64,000 nt of DNA from Oxalobacteraceae bacterium (GTDB lineage Bacteria; Pseudomonadota; Gammaproteobacteria; Burkholderiales; Burkholderiaceae_D): assembly GCA_013284265.1 (NCBI GenBank), contig JABTBR010000001.1, positions 298,718-362,717 of the forward strand, given 5' to 3'. Below the pieces are notes generated by a model. It saw only the letters and a program-made list of their open reading frames with translations, was not told the DNA's origin and ran no database searches. Made by a program: the position numbers and the translations under genes. Shown in pieces: positions 1 to 13,644 of the stretch (its first letter is position 1; each line of letters starts with the position of its first letter).

Positions 1-3194
<3,194 letters not shown>

Positions 3195-3201
3195 GCTTCT
3201 T

Positions 3202-3223
3202 TTCGGGACAGCGATGTCCCGAA
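3202..3223. other. Hairpin just after carB
   Basis: Nine-base perfect inverted repeat (TTCGGGACA / TGTCCCGAA) around a GCGA tetraloop. No U-run follows on the plus strand, so it may stabilise the carB mRNA 3' end rather than terminate transcription. Confidence 0.4.
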
Positions 3224-3266
3224 TGGCAGTTGGCAGTAAATTTTAGCGGTACCGGCAGCACCCATT

Positions 3267-3309
3267 AACCACAGAGCTCGCGTTGCAGCATGGCGCGGCC
3301 TCTGTGGTT
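3267..3309 (+). terminator. Terminator-like hairpin between carB and greA
   Basis: AACCACAGA at 3267-3275 pairs with TCTGTGGTT at 3301-3309, followed by TTTCC. The loop is long (25 nt) but GC-rich and can fold further. It plausibly separates the carB and greA transcription units. Confidence 0.4.
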
Positions 3310-3345
3310 TTCCATTGTTACAACATAGTAAATAGTAGACAAAAC

Positions 3346-3822
3346 ATGACTTCAGTCCCACTTACCAAGTTCGGCGCAGAGCTTCTGAAAGAAGAGCTGC
3401 ATCAATTGAAGACCAAGGAGCGCCGTATTGTCATCGACGCTATCGCCGAGGCACGTTCGCACGGCGACCTGTCCGAAAACGCCGAATACGATGCCGCCAA
3501 GGAGCGCCAGGCTTTCGTGGAAGGCCGCATCGCCGAACTGGAAGGCAAGCTGAGCGCCGCTCAGATCATCGACCCGACCACCCTCGACGCCGAAGGCCGC
3601 GTGGTGTTCGCCTCGACCGTGGATCTGGAAGACCTCGATTCCGGCACCAAGGTGACCTACCAGATCGTTGGTCTGGACGAGGCCGACCTGAAACTGTCCA
3701 AGGTGTCCGTCACCTCGCCGATCGCGCGCGCGCTGATCGGCAAGTCGGCCGGCGACGTGGTCGAAGTGCAGGCGCCGTCCGGCCCGCGCGAATACGAAAT
3801 CCTGGAAGTGCGCTACATCTGA
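3346..3822 (+). CDS. greA: Transcription elongation factor GreA
   Basis: Rescues backtracked RNA polymerase by stimulating cleavage of the nascent RNA 3' end. The ATG at 3346 ([14 protein letters not shown]) gives 158 residues, the normal GreA length; the frame is open 21 codons further upstream but those residues are not GreA-like. The N-terminal coiled-coil hairpin carries the acidic tip ([16 protein letters not shown]) that reaches the polymerase active site, and the C-terminal FKBP-like domain ends in [10 protein letters not shown]. Its stop overlaps the start of the next gene (TGATG), so the two are probably co-translated. Confidence 0.95.
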   Translation: MTSVPLTKFGAELLKEELHQLKTKERRIVIDAIAEARSHGDLSENAEYDAAKERQAFVEGRIAELEGKLSAAQIIDPTTLDAEGRVVFASTVDLEDLDSGTKVTYQIVGLDEADLKLSKVSVTSPIARALIGKSAGDVVEVQAPSGPREYEILEVRYI

Positions 3823-4310
3823 TGCTGCAAGCACGCCTGCGGCTGCTGGTAGCGGCGATCTGGGCCGGCAGTCTGTGGACGGTAGGCTATCTGGCCGCGC
3901 CGACCTTGTTTGCCACCTTGAGCGACCGTGTGCTGGCCGGCACGATTGCCGCCAGCCTGTTCAATGTACAGGCCTGGTTGTCGCTGGGTTGCGGCGCCGC
4001 CATGCTGGTGCTGCTGGCCGTGGCGGGAGCGGGTAACCGTACCGCCTCCGCTGGCGTGAATGTCGGCCCTGTGGCCGCGCCGCGGGCCCGCCGTACCGGC
4101 CTGCTGATCGTCGCGGCGATGCTGCTGGGCACGCTGGTGGTGCATTTCGGTGTACAGCCGCTGATGGCCGAGCTGCGCGCGGCGGCGGGACCGGCGGGCG
4201 TGATGGAATCGGCCGCAAAAAGCCGCTTCGGCATGCTGCACGGTGTGTCGAGTGGGATTTATCTGATTCAGAGCCTGCTGGCAGGCTGGCTGCTGCTGAG
4301 GCAGCAGTAA
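3822..4310 (+). CDS. DUF4149-type small integral membrane protein
   Basis: A 162-residue protein with four hydrophobic segments (about residues 7-27, 45-67, 85-106 and 140-160), which looks like the DUF4149/TMEM205-like family often found beside greA in beta-proteobacteria. The biochemical role is unknown. Its ATG overlaps the greA stop by one base, implying translational coupling. No catalytic motif is visible. Confidence 0.7.
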   Translation: MLQARLRLLVAAIWAGSLWTVGYLAAPTLFATLSDRVLAGTIAASLFNVQAWLSLGCGAAMLVLLAVAGAGNRTASAGVNVGPVAAPRARRTGLLIVAAMLLGTLVVHFGVQPLMAELRAAAGPAGVMESAAKSRFGMLHGVSSGIYLIQSLLAGWLLLRQQ

Positions 4311-4378
4311 GGCGGGGAGGGGAGGGGCGGCAAAATTAAGATGCCGTGGTCTTCCGAGTAGAACCGAGACCGAAAACT

Positions 4379-4461
4379 GGGGTCTGACCCTAGGGTCCGG
4401 TGAGGGGCTGCGCCCCGCCGGTCCCGATGGGACCGGCCCCCAGCTCTTTGCCTTGGGTTCA
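4379..4461. repeat. Degenerate copy of the GGGGTCTGACCC dispersed repeat
   Basis: Starts with GGGGTCTGACCC (4379-4390) and ends with a CCCCAGCTCTTTGCC tail plus TTGGGTT, matching the fuller copy at 59890-59952. The middle is replaced by a separate GC-rich inverted repeat (GGTCC...GGGACC). It lies in the convergent gap between the DUF4149 gene and yhbY. Confidence 0.6.
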
Positions 4462-4505
4462 AGACAAGGCCGCCGGCGCGCTCGATAGCACAGCCGGACA
4501 AAGCC

Positions 4506-4976
4506 TTATTTACTACCGAGTGCGCTTTTCTTGGCAGAGGTCTGACGCGGCTTGGCGCGTTTTACATTGCCGCCTTCGGTAACACGTTCATTACCTTTGA
4601 TCATGACCTTGGTGACCGTCGGGCGTTTGGTACCGCTCGGGCTAGGCTTGACGATGGTCACTTCGCGCAGACCCTTACCTTTGGAGCTGCGCTCCTTCAC
4701 CACTTCTACTTTTGGACGGTACAGAACCAGCAGTTTTCCGATGTGTTGTACCGGGGCTGCATCCAGTTGCGTGCAAATCGTGTCGTACATTTCGGCACGG
4801 GCTTCACGGTCGTCGCCGAAGACGCGAACCTTGATCAGACCGTGCGAATCGAGACCCAGTTCGATTTCTTTGATGACAGCAGGTGTCAAGCCCGCTTCGC
4901 CAATCATGACGACAGGCTTGAGCGCATGGGCTTCGGCGCGCAGTGCGCTGCGCTCAACGGGTGTAAGTTTTAGCAT
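4506..4976 (-). CDS. yhbY: YhbY/CRM-domain RNA-binding protein
   Basis: A 156-residue protein whose first ~95 residues form a CRM domain (LTPVERSALRAEAH, VVMIGEAGLTPAV, GLDSHGLIKVRVFGDDREAR), as in YhbY, which associates with pre-50S ribosomal particles. A basic lysine-rich tail of about 60 residues follows; short YhbY proteins are ~97 residues, so this is a tailed version. It diverges from rlmE 42 bases away, a typical yhbY-rlmE-ftsH neighbourhood concerned with ribosome maturation. Confidence 0.88.
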   Translation of the reverse strand: MLKLTPVERSALRAEAHALKPVVMIGEAGLTPAVIKEIELGLDSHGLIKVRVFGDDREARAEMYDTICTQLDAAPVQHIGKLLVLYRPKVEVVKERSSKGKGLREVTIVKPSPSGTKRPTVTKVMIKGNERVTEGGNVKRAKPRQTSAKKSALGSK

Positions 4977-5018
4977 AATAATTTTTAGTAGTTCCCTTAA
5001 AAGCAGTATTCTACGCGA

Positions 5019-5711
5019 ATGAAGAAGAAGAAATTAAACAAAAACTGGTTACACGACCATATTAACGACCCTTATGTGAAGTTAGCGCAGAAGGAGGGCT
5101 ACCGCGCCCGCGCCGCTTTCAAGCTCAAGGAAATCGACGAAGATGTCAAATTGATCAAACAAGGCCAGGTCATTGTCGACCTCGGTTGCACTCCTGGCAG
5201 CTGGGCGCAATATCTGCGCCGCAAGCTCTCCGGCAAGGAAGGCGGGGGCGTCAATGGCACCCTGATCGGCCTGGATATGCTGCCGATGGAGCCGATCGCC
5301 GACTTCCATTTCATCCAGGGCGATTTCCGCGAAGCGCGCATCCTGCGCCAGCTGGAAGTGGTGCTGGAAGGCCGCCAGGTCGACGTGGTGCTGTCGGACA
5401 TGGCGCCGAATCTGTCGGGCATCGCCACGGCCGACTCGGCACGGATGGAAAACCTGATCGACCTGGCCATCGAATTCTCGCAACTGCACCTGAAACCGTC
5501 CGGCTCCCTGCTGGTGAAATGTTTTAAAGACATGGGTTTCAGCCAGATCGTCGAGAAATTCCGCGATGAATTCAAAGTCGTGGTGCAGAAAAAGCCCAAG
5601 GCCAGCCGCGATAAATCGTCCGAAATCTTCCTGCTGGGCCGCGGATTGAAAAATCCGGGTGCAAAAGCGGTGGAAGAAGACGAATCCGACGAATTCCCCC
5701 TTGATATTTAA
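5019..5711 (+). CDS. rlmE: 23S rRNA (uridine-2'-O)-methyltransferase RlmE (FtsJ/RrmJ)
   Basis: Methylates the 2'-OH of U2552 in 23S rRNA, late in 50S assembly, using S-adenosylmethionine. The 230-residue protein shows the SAM-binding motif [13 protein letters not shown] (about residue 54), the catalytic Asp in [12 protein letters not shown] and the catalytic Lys in LLVKCFKD. The acidic C-terminus ([13 protein letters not shown]) is a short extension. It is followed by ftsH, as in many proteobacteria. Confidence 0.95.
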   Translation: MKKKKLNKNWLHDHINDPYVKLAQKEGYRARAAFKLKEIDEDVKLIKQGQVIVDLGCTPGSWAQYLRRKLSGKEGGGVNGTLIGLDMLPMEPIADFHFIQGDFREARILRQLEVVLEGRQVDVVLSDMAPNLSGIATADSARMENLIDLAIEFSQLHLKPSGSLLVKCFKDMGFSQIVEKFRDEFKVVVQKKPKASRDKSSEIFLLGRGLKNPGAKAVEEDESDEFPLDI

Positions 5712-5925
5712 GGTAAACGCCGCACATCGAAGCAGGAAAGGGTGTTGATGGCGCCGTACAGTACGTTGCTGTACGAATAATTCGACAAAAACACCCGTTT
5801 TGGTGCGATAAGCCCCGGTTTTTTGGGGCCGCGCACGAGTGGGCTTCTGGCACCGCCTGCTTATTGCGAGTAAAATCGGGTTTCTAGCTATCGGTACAAG
5901 ATGCGCCTGCATCCAAGGAGTTTTC

Positions 5926-7809
5926 GTGAATAACATGTTTTCCAAATCTGCCATCTGGGTTGTTGTTGCCCTGCTGTTATTTATGCTGTTTAAACAGTTT
6001 GACAGCCATGGCATCGCGGGCGGCAGCAAAGCCATCGCTTATTCCGACTTGCTGGACGAAGTCAAAGGCAAGCGCGTCAAGGAAGTGCTGATCGAAGGCG
6101 GCAACATCACCGCCACCCGCATCGACGACACCAAGGTACGCACCACCGCCACCATTCTCGACCGCGGCCTGATCGGCGACCTGCGCGAAAATGGCGTGCG
6201 TTTCGACGTCAAGCCGCCTGAGGAACCATCGTTCCTGCAGCAGGTGTTCGTGTCCTGGTTCCCAATGTTGCTGCTGATCGGCGTATGGATTTTCTTCATG
6301 CGTCAGATGCAGGGTGGTGGCAAGGGCGGCGCATTCTCCTTCGGCAAGTCGAAGGCGCGCATGATGGACGAAACCAATAACACCGTCACCTTCGCCGACG
6401 TCGCCGGTTGCGACGAAGCGAAGGAAGAAGTCAACGAAATCGTCGACTTCCTCAAAGATCCCACCAAATTCCAGAAACTGGGCGGCCGTATTCCGCGCGG
6501 CGTGCTGATGGTCGGTCCTCCGGGCACCGGTAAAACCCTGCTGGCCCGCGCCATCGCCGGCGAGGCCAAGGTACCGTTCTTCTCGATCTCGGGTTCCGAC
6601 TTCGTGGAAATGTTCGTCGGCGTGGGCGCGTCCCGCGTCCGCGACATGTTCGAGAACGCCAAAAAGCATTCGCCTTGCATCATCTTCATCGACGAGATCG
6701 ACGCGGTCGGCCGTCACCGTGGCGCCGGCATGGGCGGCGGTAACGACGAACGCGAACAGACGCTCAATCAGCTGCTGGTGGAAATGGACGGCTTCGAGGC
6801 CAGCTCCGGCGTGATCGTCGTCGCCGCCACCAACCGCGCCGACGTACTCGATAAAGCGCTGCTGCGTCCGGGTCGTTTCGACCGTCAGGTCTCCGTCGGT
6901 CTGCCGGACATCCGTGGCCGCGAACAGATCCTCAACGTGCACATGCGCAAAGTACCTATCGGTACCGACGTCAAGGCCGACATCCTGGCCCGCGGCACCC
7001 CGGGTTTCTCGGGCGCCGACCTGGCCAATCTGGTCAACGAAGCGGCCCTGTTCGCCGCGCGCCGCAGCAAGCGTCTGGTCGACATGATCGATTTCGAGGA
7101 TGCCAAGGACAAGATCTTCATGGGTCCAGAGCGCAAGTCGATGATCATCCGCGAGGAAGAGCGCCGCAACACCGCTTACCACGAGTCCGGCCATGCCGTC
7201 GTGGCCAAGCTGCTGCCGAAGGCCGATCCGGTACACAAGGTCACCATCATGCCGCGCGGCTGGGCCCTGGGCCTGACCTGGCAGCTGCCTGAGCACGACA
7301 ATCTGTCCGGCTACAAGGACAAGATGCTGGAAGAAATCTCGATCCTGTTCGGTGGCCGTATCGCCGAAGAGATCTTCGTCGGCCAGATGTCCACCGGCGC
7401 TTCGAACGACTTCTCGCGCGCCACCAAGGTGGCCCGCTCGATGGTGACCCGTTTCGGTATGTCCGACGCGATGGGCGTGATGGTCTACGAAGACAGCCAG
7501 AACGACGGCTTCTTCGGCGGCGCATCGAAAACCATTTCCGAAGCGACCCAGCAAAAGGTCGACGCCGAGATCCGCAACATCCTGGATACCCAGTATCAAC
7601 TGGCACGCAAGCTGCTGGAAGAAAATCGCGACAAGGTCGAAATGATGACCAAGGCGCTGATGGACTGGGAAACCATCGATGCCGACCAGATCAACGACAT
7701 CATGGCGGGCTTGGAGCCGCGCGCCCCGAAACCGGGGCAGACGATCCGCAAGCATCCGCCTAGCGATGGCGGTTCCGGCGTGTCGCCGAGCGTGACGGCA
7801 CCAGCCTGA
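5926..7809 (+). CDS. ftsH: ATP-dependent zinc metalloprotease FtsH
   Basis: Membrane-anchored AAA+ protease that degrades misfolded membrane proteins and regulators. A GTG start at 5926 is chosen because AAGGAG (5915-5920) lies 5 bases upstream and the resulting N-terminus, (M)[18 protein letters not shown], starts directly with the first membrane segment; this gives 627 residues. A second membrane segment is near residues 110-125. Walker A GPPGTGKT is at 197-204, Walker B IIFIDEID at 252-259, and the zinc site HESGH at 419-423. The C-terminus after ~605 is low-complexity. Confidence 0.96.
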   Translation: MNNMFSKSAIWVVVALLLFMLFKQFDSHGIAGGSKAIAYSDLLDEVKGKRVKEVLIEGGNITATRIDDTKVRTTATILDRGLIGDLRENGVRFDVKPPEEPSFLQQVFVSWFPMLLLIGVWIFFMRQMQGGGKGGAFSFGKSKARMMDETNNTVTFADVAGCDEAKEEVNEIVDFLKDPTKFQKLGGRIPRGVLMVGPPGTGKTLLARAIAGEAKVPFFSISGSDFVEMFVGVGASRVRDMFENAKKHSPCIIFIDEIDAVGRHRGAGMGGGNDEREQTLNQLLVEMDGFEASSGVIVVAATNRADVLDKALLRPGRFDRQVSVGLPDIRGREQILNVHMRKVPIGTDVKADILARGTPGFSGADLANLVNEAALFAARRSKRLVDMIDFEDAKDKIFMGPERKSMIIREEERRNTAYHESGHAVVAKLLPKADPVHKVTIMPRGWALGLTWQLPEHDNLSGYKDKMLEEISILFGGRIAEEIFVGQMSTGASNDFSRATKVARSMVTRFGMSDAMGVMVYEDSQNDGFFGGASKTISEATQQKVDAEIRNILDTQYQLARKLLEENRDKVEMMTKALMDWETIDADQINDIMAGLEPRAPKPGQTIRKHPPSDGGSGVSPSVTAPA

Positions 7810-7836
7810 TCGACCGCACACAGGCAGTAACAGGGA

Positions 7837-7864
7837 AGGGTGAGGAGCGATCCTCACCCTTTTT
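7837..7864 (+). terminator. Rho-independent terminator of ftsH
   Basis: Perfect 10-bp stem (AGGGTGAGGA / TCCTCACCCT) with a GCGA tetraloop followed by TTTT. Confidence 0.9.
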
Positions 7865-7915
7865 CATTGCGCGCTAGCGCGCCTGAACTACACTCTTTCG
7901 CTTACTCTTCGCTTC

Positions 7916-8758
7916 ATGCCAGCACCTCTACAATTCGGCCGCTTCACCTTTCCCCGCCACGGCGCCGGCGCGCGCGCCCGCGTGATGGGCATCCTCAACG
8001 TGACCCCAGATTCCTTTTCCGACGGCGGCCAGCATGCCTCGCTGGAATTCGCGATTTCCCATGCCGAACAGATGATCGTCGATGGCGTCGACATCATCGA
8101 CGTCGGCGGCGAGTCCAGCCGGCCCGGCGCGCCGCCGCTGCCGCTGGAGCAGGAACTGCAACGTGTGATGCCGGTGCTGTACGCGCTGCGCGACTGTGGC
8201 AAGGCGATCTCGGTCGATACCTACAAGCCGCAGCTGATGCGCGAAGCGGTGATCGCCGGCATCGACATGATCAACGATATCAACGGTTTCCGGGCCCCGG
8301 GCGCCATCGACGCCGTGCGCGACAGCGATTGCGCGCTGTGCATCATGCATATGCAGAACGACCCGGCCACGATGCAGCAGCAGCCCGGCTACGGCGACGT
8401 GGTGCGCGAAGTCACGGCTTTCCTGCGCGAGCGCATCGCCGCATTGACCGAGGCCGGCATCGACCCGCGCCGCCTGTGCATCGATCCGGGCTTTGGCTTT
8501 GGCAAGACTGTGGAGCATAATTATGCCTTGCTCAAGGCCAGCGGCGCCATGATCGCGGAGCTGGGGTTGCCGCTGCTGGCGGGCGTGTCGCGCAAGTCGA
8601 TGATAGGCGCGGTGACCGGCCGGCCGGTGGAGCAGCGCCTGGCGGGAAGCCTGGCAGGCGCATTGGCTGCGGTAGCGCATGGCGCCAGCATCGTGCGGGT
8701 GCATGATGTGGCTGAGACGGTCGACGCGCTGAAAGTCTGGCGCGCGGCCCACAATTAA
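7916..8758 (+). CDS. folP: Dihydropteroate synthase
   Basis: Condenses p-aminobenzoate with hydroxymethyl-dihydropterin pyrophosphate in folate synthesis; the target of sulfonamides. The 280-residue TIM-barrel protein shows the family signatures [25 protein letters not shown] and [13 protein letters not shown], plus the C-terminal [14 protein letters not shown]. It is followed after 23 bases by glmM, the classical folP-glmM pair. Confidence 0.96.
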   Translation: MPAPLQFGRFTFPRHGAGARARVMGILNVTPDSFSDGGQHASLEFAISHAEQMIVDGVDIIDVGGESSRPGAPPLPLEQELQRVMPVLYALRDCGKAISVDTYKPQLMREAVIAGIDMINDINGFRAPGAIDAVRDSDCALCIMHMQNDPATMQQQPGYGDVVREVTAFLRERIAALTEAGIDPRRLCIDPGFGFGKTVEHNYALLKASGAMIAELGLPLLAGVSRKSMIGAVTGRPVEQRLAGSLAGALAAVAHGASIVRVHDVAETVDALKVWRAAHN

Positions 8759-8781
8759 AACAACCAGAACAAGAGAAACCT

Positions 8782-10131
8782 ATGGCACGCAAATATTTTG
8801 GCACCGACGGCATCCGCGGCCTCGTTGGTGAAGCTCCAATTACTCCCGACTTCGTCATGCGCCTGGGCTACGCCGCCGGCAAGGTACTGGCGGGCGCGCG
8901 CGTCGGCGGTCCCCGCCCGACCGTGCTGATCGGCAAAGACACCCGCATTTCCGGCTATATGCTGGAAGCGGCGCTGGAAGCGGGCTTTTCCGCCGCTGGC
9001 GTGGACGTCATGCTGGCCGGCCCGATGCCGACCCCGGCCATCGCCTACCTGACGCGCGCGCTGCGCCTGTCGGCCGGCGTCGTCATTTCCGCCTCGCACA
9101 ATCCCTTCCAGGACAATGGCATCAAGTTCTTTTCCGACCAGGGCACCAAGCTGCCTGACACGGTCGAGCTGGAAATCGAAGCCGCGCTGGACTTGCCGAT
9201 GCTGTGCGTCAGCTCCGACAAGCTGGGCCGCGCCAAGCGCCTGGACGATGCGCAGGGGCGTTATATCGAATTTTGCAAGGGCAGCTTCCCGAACGAGCTG
9301 GACCTGCGTGGCCTGCGCATCGTCGTCGATTGCGCCCACGGCGCCGCCTACAATATCGCGCCGCACGTGTTCCATGAACTGGGCGCCGAAGTCATCGCCA
9401 TCGGCAACAAGCCGGACGGCTTCAACATCAACGCCGGCTATGGCGCCACCGCGCCGGACGCCATGTCCGCCGCCGTGCGCGCCCATGGTGCCGACCTCGG
9501 CATTGCCCTCGACGGCGACGCCGATCGCCTGATCATGTGCGACGCCACCGGCCGCAGCTACAACGGCGACGAACTGCTGTATGTGATGGTGATGGACCGC
9601 CTCGCCACCGGCCCGGTCGCCGGCGCCGTCGGCACCTTGATGACCAATATGGCGCTGGAAGTGGCCTTCAAGGAACGCAACATCGGCTTCGCGCGCGCCA
9701 AGGTCGGCGACCGCTACGTACTGGAAGTGATGAAGGAGCGCGGCTGGATACTGGGCGGCGAAGGCTCCGGCCATCTGCTGTGCCTGGACAAGCACACCAC
9801 CGGCGACGGTATCATTTCCGCGCTGCAGGTGCTGTCCGCGTTGAAGCGCAGCGGCAAGTCGCTGGAAGAGTGCGCCAAGGAACTGGTGCTATTCCCGCAG
9901 ACGCTGATCAATGTACGTGTCGCGCCCGGTTTTGACTGGACCCGCAACGCCGCCATGGTGGCCGAGAAGGAACTGGTCGAGCGCGAGCTGGGCGATAGCG
10001 GCCGCGTGCTGATTCGCCCATCCGGCACGGAACCGTTGATACGCGTGATGGTCGAAGCGAGAAACGGCGCCGATGCACAGGCTATGGCCCAGCGGATCGC
10101 CGACAAGGTCGATAGCCAGCTGGCGGCTTGA
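8782..10131 (+). CDS. glmM: Phosphoglucosamine mutase
   Basis: Converts glucosamine-6-phosphate to glucosamine-1-phosphate for UDP-GlcNAc synthesis. The 449-residue protein begins [12 protein letters not shown]. The active-site phosphoserine loop is [14 protein letters not shown], the metal-binding loop LDGDADRL, and the C-terminal phosphate-binding loop [12 protein letters not shown]. Confidence 0.97.
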   Translation: MARKYFGTDGIRGLVGEAPITPDFVMRLGYAAGKVLAGARVGGPRPTVLIGKDTRISGYMLEAALEAGFSAAGVDVMLAGPMPTPAIAYLTRALRLSAGVVISASHNPFQDNGIKFFSDQGTKLPDTVELEIEAALDLPMLCVSSDKLGRAKRLDDAQGRYIEFCKGSFPNELDLRGLRIVVDCAHGAAYNIAPHVFHELGAEVIAIGNKPDGFNINAGYGATAPDAMSAAVRAHGADLGIALDGDADRLIMCDATGRSYNGDELLYVMVMDRLATGPVAGAVGTLMTNMALEVAFKERNIGFARAKVGDRYVLEVMKERGWILGGEGSGHLLCLDKHTTGDGIISALQVLSALKRSGKSLEECAKELVLFPQTLINVRVAPGFDWTRNAAMVAEKELVERELGDSGRVLIRPSGTEPLIRVMVEARNGADAQAMAQRIADKVDSQLAA

Positions 10132-10206
10132 GGCCTTGAGTAAAGATTAAATCATTCAGCGCTGAAGCATTGACGATTGGGTAGCCGATGGCTATAATGT
10201 TGTCTT

Positions 10207-10283
10207 CGGAGTGTGGCGCAGCCCGGTAGCGCACCTGGTTTGGGACCAGGGGGTCCAAGGTTCGAATCCTTGTACTCCGACCA
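10207..10283 (+). tRNA. tRNA-Pro (anticodon UGG)
   Basis: Full cloverleaf of 77 nt including the encoded CCA. Acceptor CGGAGTG pairs with TACTCCG (one G-U), and the anticodon loop TTTGGGA gives UGG. T loop TTCGAAT is canonical. Confidence 0.97.
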
Positions 10284-10293
10284 AAAATCTTAA

Positions 10294-10322
10294 AACGGGT
10301 TGTCTTTGACAGCCCGTTTTTC
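10294..10322 (+). terminator. Terminator after tRNA-Pro
   Basis: 11-bp stem AACGGGTTGTC / GACAGCCCGTT (one mismatch) with a TTT loop and a following T-run. Confidence 0.85.
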
Positions 10323-10361
10323 ATTTCCGCGACGCATTCGTGTCGCCGCAGTTTTCTCAAA

Positions 10362-10439
<78 letters not shown>

Positions 10440-10519
10440 AATACCTTTCCAAATCAAAAGCTTACATCATTAAGAAAATGCCAAATAAATGGGCATTGTG
10501 TTATTCAAGTGGCGCTGTG

Positions 10520-11587
10520 TTATTCAAACCGTATTTTGCTAGGCTGTACCCGCTCCGGCTTGCGCCGATAGATGCGGTCAGTGACTCGGCTATCGACGTG
10601 CGAGAGCAGGGCGCGGGCGTGCTCCAGCGTCTCGGCATCGCTGGCGCACTTGGCGCGCAGGTCGTGCTCAGTGAACGATTCTGTCAACGTCGTCTCATCC
10701 ATGACGCGCCCCATAAAGCGTTGCCACATGGAATCCCAGCCGCTACTGGTCTCCTTCACGGCATGAATGTAGCTCTCGCCCCGGCGGTTGCAGAATAGCA
10801 AATCCGATTCCTTGGCTGAACGCACGGCCAGCGCGGTGGCGACGGCCTGGCGCAAATCGTCATTCCATTCGTAGATCGTTGTTTTACCAGTTTTTCCAGC
10901 CGTCTTGTGGCGGGTGATCTGGATACCCTCGTCCGTGAACTGTGCTGGCTCCAGGCGCAGCAGGTCACTTCGTGCCATGCCGGTCAGCAGCTTCAGGCGA
11001 ATATAGGCCTGAAGCATCAGTACGCTGCCCACCTTGCGTTTGCTCGGCAGTGCCAGTACCTCGATCAACTCCCAATCCTCCACGTAGCGCGTGCGGGGCT
11101 CCTCCCCTTGAAGCCGGATCTCGCCCTTGAATGGGTGCCGGTCGATCAATCCCCACTCGACCGCCTTCGTAAATGCGTGCGATAGCGCATCGACGGCCCG
11201 ATGGGCCGCGATGCGGGTACCCTTCCTCGATTCCACGTACTGGTAGACGTTTTGCGGCCTGATCCAGTCCAGCGGCGCTTCGCCGAAGACCGCCTTCAAA
11301 TTGCGGATCGCCCGGCGGCGCTCCACCTGGTGGCGCGGCGACTTTTTCGGCAACTCTTCGAGCGCGTAACGGTCCAGCAGCGCGCCGATCGTCTTGGCGC
11401 TGTCGACTACCTCCAGCCGCTTGGCCCATTCCGCGTAGGCCTCGGGCAGGGTCTTGCCTAATCTAAACTTCCGCTTTCCGTCCCAGCGACTTTCCAAGCC
11501 CGCCGGCACCTGATAATAGTAGGCGCCGTGCACAAGTACCCAGCGCGCGGGTAACCCGGCGTTTTCCTTCAGTCGCTTCCTAGCCAT
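10520..11587 (-). CDS. int: Prophage tyrosine recombinase (integrase)
   Basis: Catalyses att recombination at tRNA-Arg. The 355-residue protein has an N-terminal arm-binding/SAM-like core-binding region, then the catalytic domain with the first Arg in KLLTGMARSDLLRL, the H-x-x-R box in TEHDLRAKCASD, and the final box LLSHVDSRVTDRIYRRK with the nucleophilic Tyr. It is the last gene of the leftward operon, 80 bases from attL. A truncated homologue lies at 52614-52905. Its start overlaps the end of the upstream DUF4224 gene. Confidence 0.95.
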   Translation of the reverse strand: MARKRLKENAGLPARWVLVHGAYYYQVPAGLESRWDGKRKFRLGKTLPEAYAEWAKRLEVVDSAKTIGALLDRYALEELPKKSPRHQVERRRAIRNLKAVFGEAPLDWIRPQNVYQYVESRKGTRIAAHRAVDALSHAFTKAVEWGLIDRHPFKGEIRLQGEEPRTRYVEDWELIEVLALPSKRKVGSVLMLQAYIRLKLLTGMARSDLLRLEPAQFTDEGIQITRHKTAGKTGKTTIYEWNDDLRQAVATALAVRSAKESDLLFCNRRGESYIHAVKETSSGWDSMWQRFMGRVMDETTLTESFTEHDLRAKCASDAETLEHARALLSHVDSRVTDRIYRRKPERVQPSKIRFE

Positions 11588-11810
11588 TTGTTGCCGCGCT
11601 CCAGTTTGGTGTGAATTCTTTCTTGCGTGCCAACGCCACGGGCGCGCCGCCCAGCTCCCGCTCGACGTGCGAACGCAGCACCAGCAGGCCTCCGTCGGCG
11701 CGGATTCGGTAGATGATGCCGAGGGCGTTGAGCATGCGGCGCTGCGCGACGCGTGTCTTGCGGTCGGTCATTTCGCGGATTTCCTCCGTGTCAAGGAACA
11801 TTGTGCTCAT
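11580..11810 (-). CDS. Small DUF4224-like protein, likely excisionase-type partner of integrase
   Basis: A 76-residue protein starting MSTMFLDTEEIREMTDRK. The frame extends further upstream, but this ATG at 11810 overlaps the stop of the preceding gene. The motif 'FLDTEEIREMTDRKTRVAQRRML' region resembles DUF4224, short proteins normally encoded immediately upstream of phage integrases and thought to act in excision. It overlaps the integrase start by 8 bases. The excision role is inferred from position. Confidence 0.75.
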   Translation of the reverse strand: MSTMFLDTEEIREMTDRKTRVAQRRMLNALGIIYRIRADGGLLVLRSHVERELGGAPVALARKKEFTPNWSAATNG

Positions 11811-12328
11811 GCGACATCGCCTTTCTGATGTACCGCCCCCTGGGCAGCAGGTCTTCCGCCCCAGTCCACTAACGGCTGGTCGGCGCGAATGTACAGTGGG
11901 TGCCGTGGCGCGCCGCCCTTCGTGGTTCCCAGGCACATGGGTCGGCTCAGGCGGTGGAACATCTTGCGCACCTGGACGATGCGCTCGGGCTTTGCGTTCG
12001 CGCCCCACGCGCACACGATGGTTTCGTATTCACGGATCATCGCTGCCAGGTACATATCGTTATCCGGCCCGACTGGATCGGGATGCTTCCACAGGTCGGC
12101 TGGGTTCGTTGCCCGCAGGGCATACAGGTTCACCACAGTGATGCCGTTGCAGTCCCATGCCTTTGCAAAGCCACGGCAGCGGCGAATGGTCGGGTCGTCC
12201 AGCGCAGCGTCGGCGCTGCTGGGGTTCAGCATGATGAACAGTGCGGTGCCAGCTGTGGGGTAGCTTTGCTGCGGCTCGCGGGTCAGCTGATAGCGATACT
12301 GCCCGCATGCGCTGATGATGGCGCTCAT
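11807..12328 (-). CDS. DUF1643 family protein
   Basis: A 173-residue protein with the typical DUF1643 pattern: FIMLNPSSADA, a DDPTIRRCRGFA segment, VVNLYALRATNP and a late W-G-x-N (CAWGANAKPERI). DUF1643 proteins are common in phages and mobile elements; the activity is unknown. Its start overlaps the end of the upstream gene by 4 bases (ATGA), marking a tightly packed operon. Confidence 0.8.
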   Translation of the reverse strand: MSAIISACGQYRYQLTREPQQSYPTAGTALFIMLNPSSADAALDDPTIRRCRGFAKAWDCNGITVVNLYALRATNPADLWKHPDPVGPDNDMYLAAMIREYETIVCAWGANAKPERIVQVRKMFHRLSRPMCLGTTKGGAPRHPLYIRADQPLVDWGGRPAAQGAVHQKGDVA

Positions 12329-13644
12329 GATTGACCGCCTGCACCATTGGCAGCAGGTCGCAAATCAACAGCCTTGCCACAGCCTTGGCAGAACTTGACG
12401 CCGTTCTCTACCGGGCCACCGTCAACGAAGCTCCAAGCTTCGCCGCAGGACGATTGCCAGATCATGTTTTCGTGATCATTTATGGTCCAGGCGCACAGAT
12501 CAACTGCGCCGCTGGCAGTAGGTCGCGGCGCGACAACTTTGCAGCGCGCCGCCGACCAGCCGTATTTCGTGCCATTGGCAGCGGTGACATCAAGCGCGCC
12601 ATTGCCATGCACGAAGGTGATGACGGCTTGGGATGCCCAGTACTTGCCGCTGTCTTGCTCAACCGTAGCGCCCACAACATAACCCAATGCCGCCCAGTCC
12701 TGCAGCAGAGCACCCGCTCCCCTGGCAGTAAGTCGCGCTGCGTCGATGATGGCACGGTAGTCGCTCGGGTCCAGCGTGATAGGGTCGGAATTCAGATAGC
12801 GCCGCATGCCCTCGCGCGACAGGATCGGGCGCAGCACTTCCTGATACTGCTCGTCGGACAGATCGCCCACCATCACAGCAGTTGGTCGCGGCGTGGTCAG
12901 TGAGTGGATATGCCGGACCAGTTCGCGGATGGGCGGCATGCGCCACTGGTCCCAGTCGATGCTATCCCATGCCGCATCAAACGACAGACCGCCTGCGTCC
13001 GCAGCAGTAGGACTGTCTGGTTGCGCTGCTGGCGGCTGCACTGGCGATGCGAGAATGCGCTCCACCTCACGGCCATCGTAAAAATAGGGGCTCTGCACGT
13101 TGTACGATTCTGCATAGGCAGCCACCATGAACTCACCGCGTCCAGTCGGCTTCCATTTTTTCAGGCGGCAGACTTTCGCGATGGTTTCACCCTGCGGCGC
13201 GGCAGCGGCTACAGGCGCTGGCTGACTCTGCTCAGGCTCGAACCAGCCCATGTCGGTAGAGTAAGAATCCCCATCGCCTGTACGAATCAAATGATGAAAA
13301 ATCGATGCATGGGAAGCCGCCGCTTTTTCGAAGTCGGCGTTGGTGGCCAGCTCGCCGAGTGAATTGGTAATTGGTAATTCAATGTAACCTGGCCGGGGAA
13401 CACCCTCACCCAAGAACTCTGGCTTCAGAGCCTCACGACCCGGGAACATCGATTCCGCAAACTCCCACAGAAATGGATCGCGTTTCACATACGAATCGCC
13501 AGCGTCGCCGATAGTCTCGACGCGAACACCAAGTTTGAGCGCGTAGTTAATGCCGTCCTGGTGCGCTACGCCACTCAGAGATACCCATGGCCCGACCTGC
13601 CAACCCGGCATCAAACTATCCTGTTTAAATGTATTCTCATTCAT
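12325..13644 (-). CDS. Hypothetical phage protein with C-terminal zinc-ribbon-like cysteines
   Basis: A 439-residue protein starting MNENTFKQDSLMPGW; this ATG (13644) overlaps the stop of the small gene upstream, and GGAG lies 7 bases before it. The middle section is alanine/proline-rich, suggesting a modular protein. The C-terminus has a four-cysteine arrangement (LCAW, SSCGEAW, FCQGCGKAV) suggestive of a zinc-binding module. I do not recognise the family. Confidence 0.6.
   Translation of the reverse strand: MNENTFKQDSLMPGWQVGPWVSLSGVAHQDGINYALKLGVRVETIGDAGDSYVKRDPFLWEFAESMFPGREALKPEFLGEGVPRPGYIELPITNSLGELATNADFEKAAASHASIFHHLIRTGDGDSYSTDMGWFEPEQSQPAPVAAAAPQGETIAKVCRLKKWKPTGRGEFMVAAYAESYNVQSPYFYDGREVERILASPVQPPAAQPDSPTAADAGGLSFDAAWDSIDWDQWRMPPIRELVRHIHSLTTPRPTAVMVGDLSDEQYQEVLRPILSREGMRRYLNSDPITLDPSDYRAIIDAARLTARGAGALLQDWAALGYVVGATVEQDSGKYWASQAVITFVHGNGALDVTAANGTKYGWSAARCKVVAPRPTASGAVDLCAWTINDHENMIWQSSCGEAWSFVDGGPVENGVKFCQGCGKAVDLRPAANGAGGQS

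Noticed and set aside
5811..5831. GCCCC-loop-GGGGC hairpin upstream of ftsH as riboswitch or terminator
   Set aside because: The T-run is in the loop, not after the stem, and no known riboswitch structure is evident.
5977..7857. 626-residue open frame antisense to ftsH
   Set aside because: It mirrors the codon structure of ftsH in a high-GC genome and has no domain; the plus-strand protein is unmistakable.
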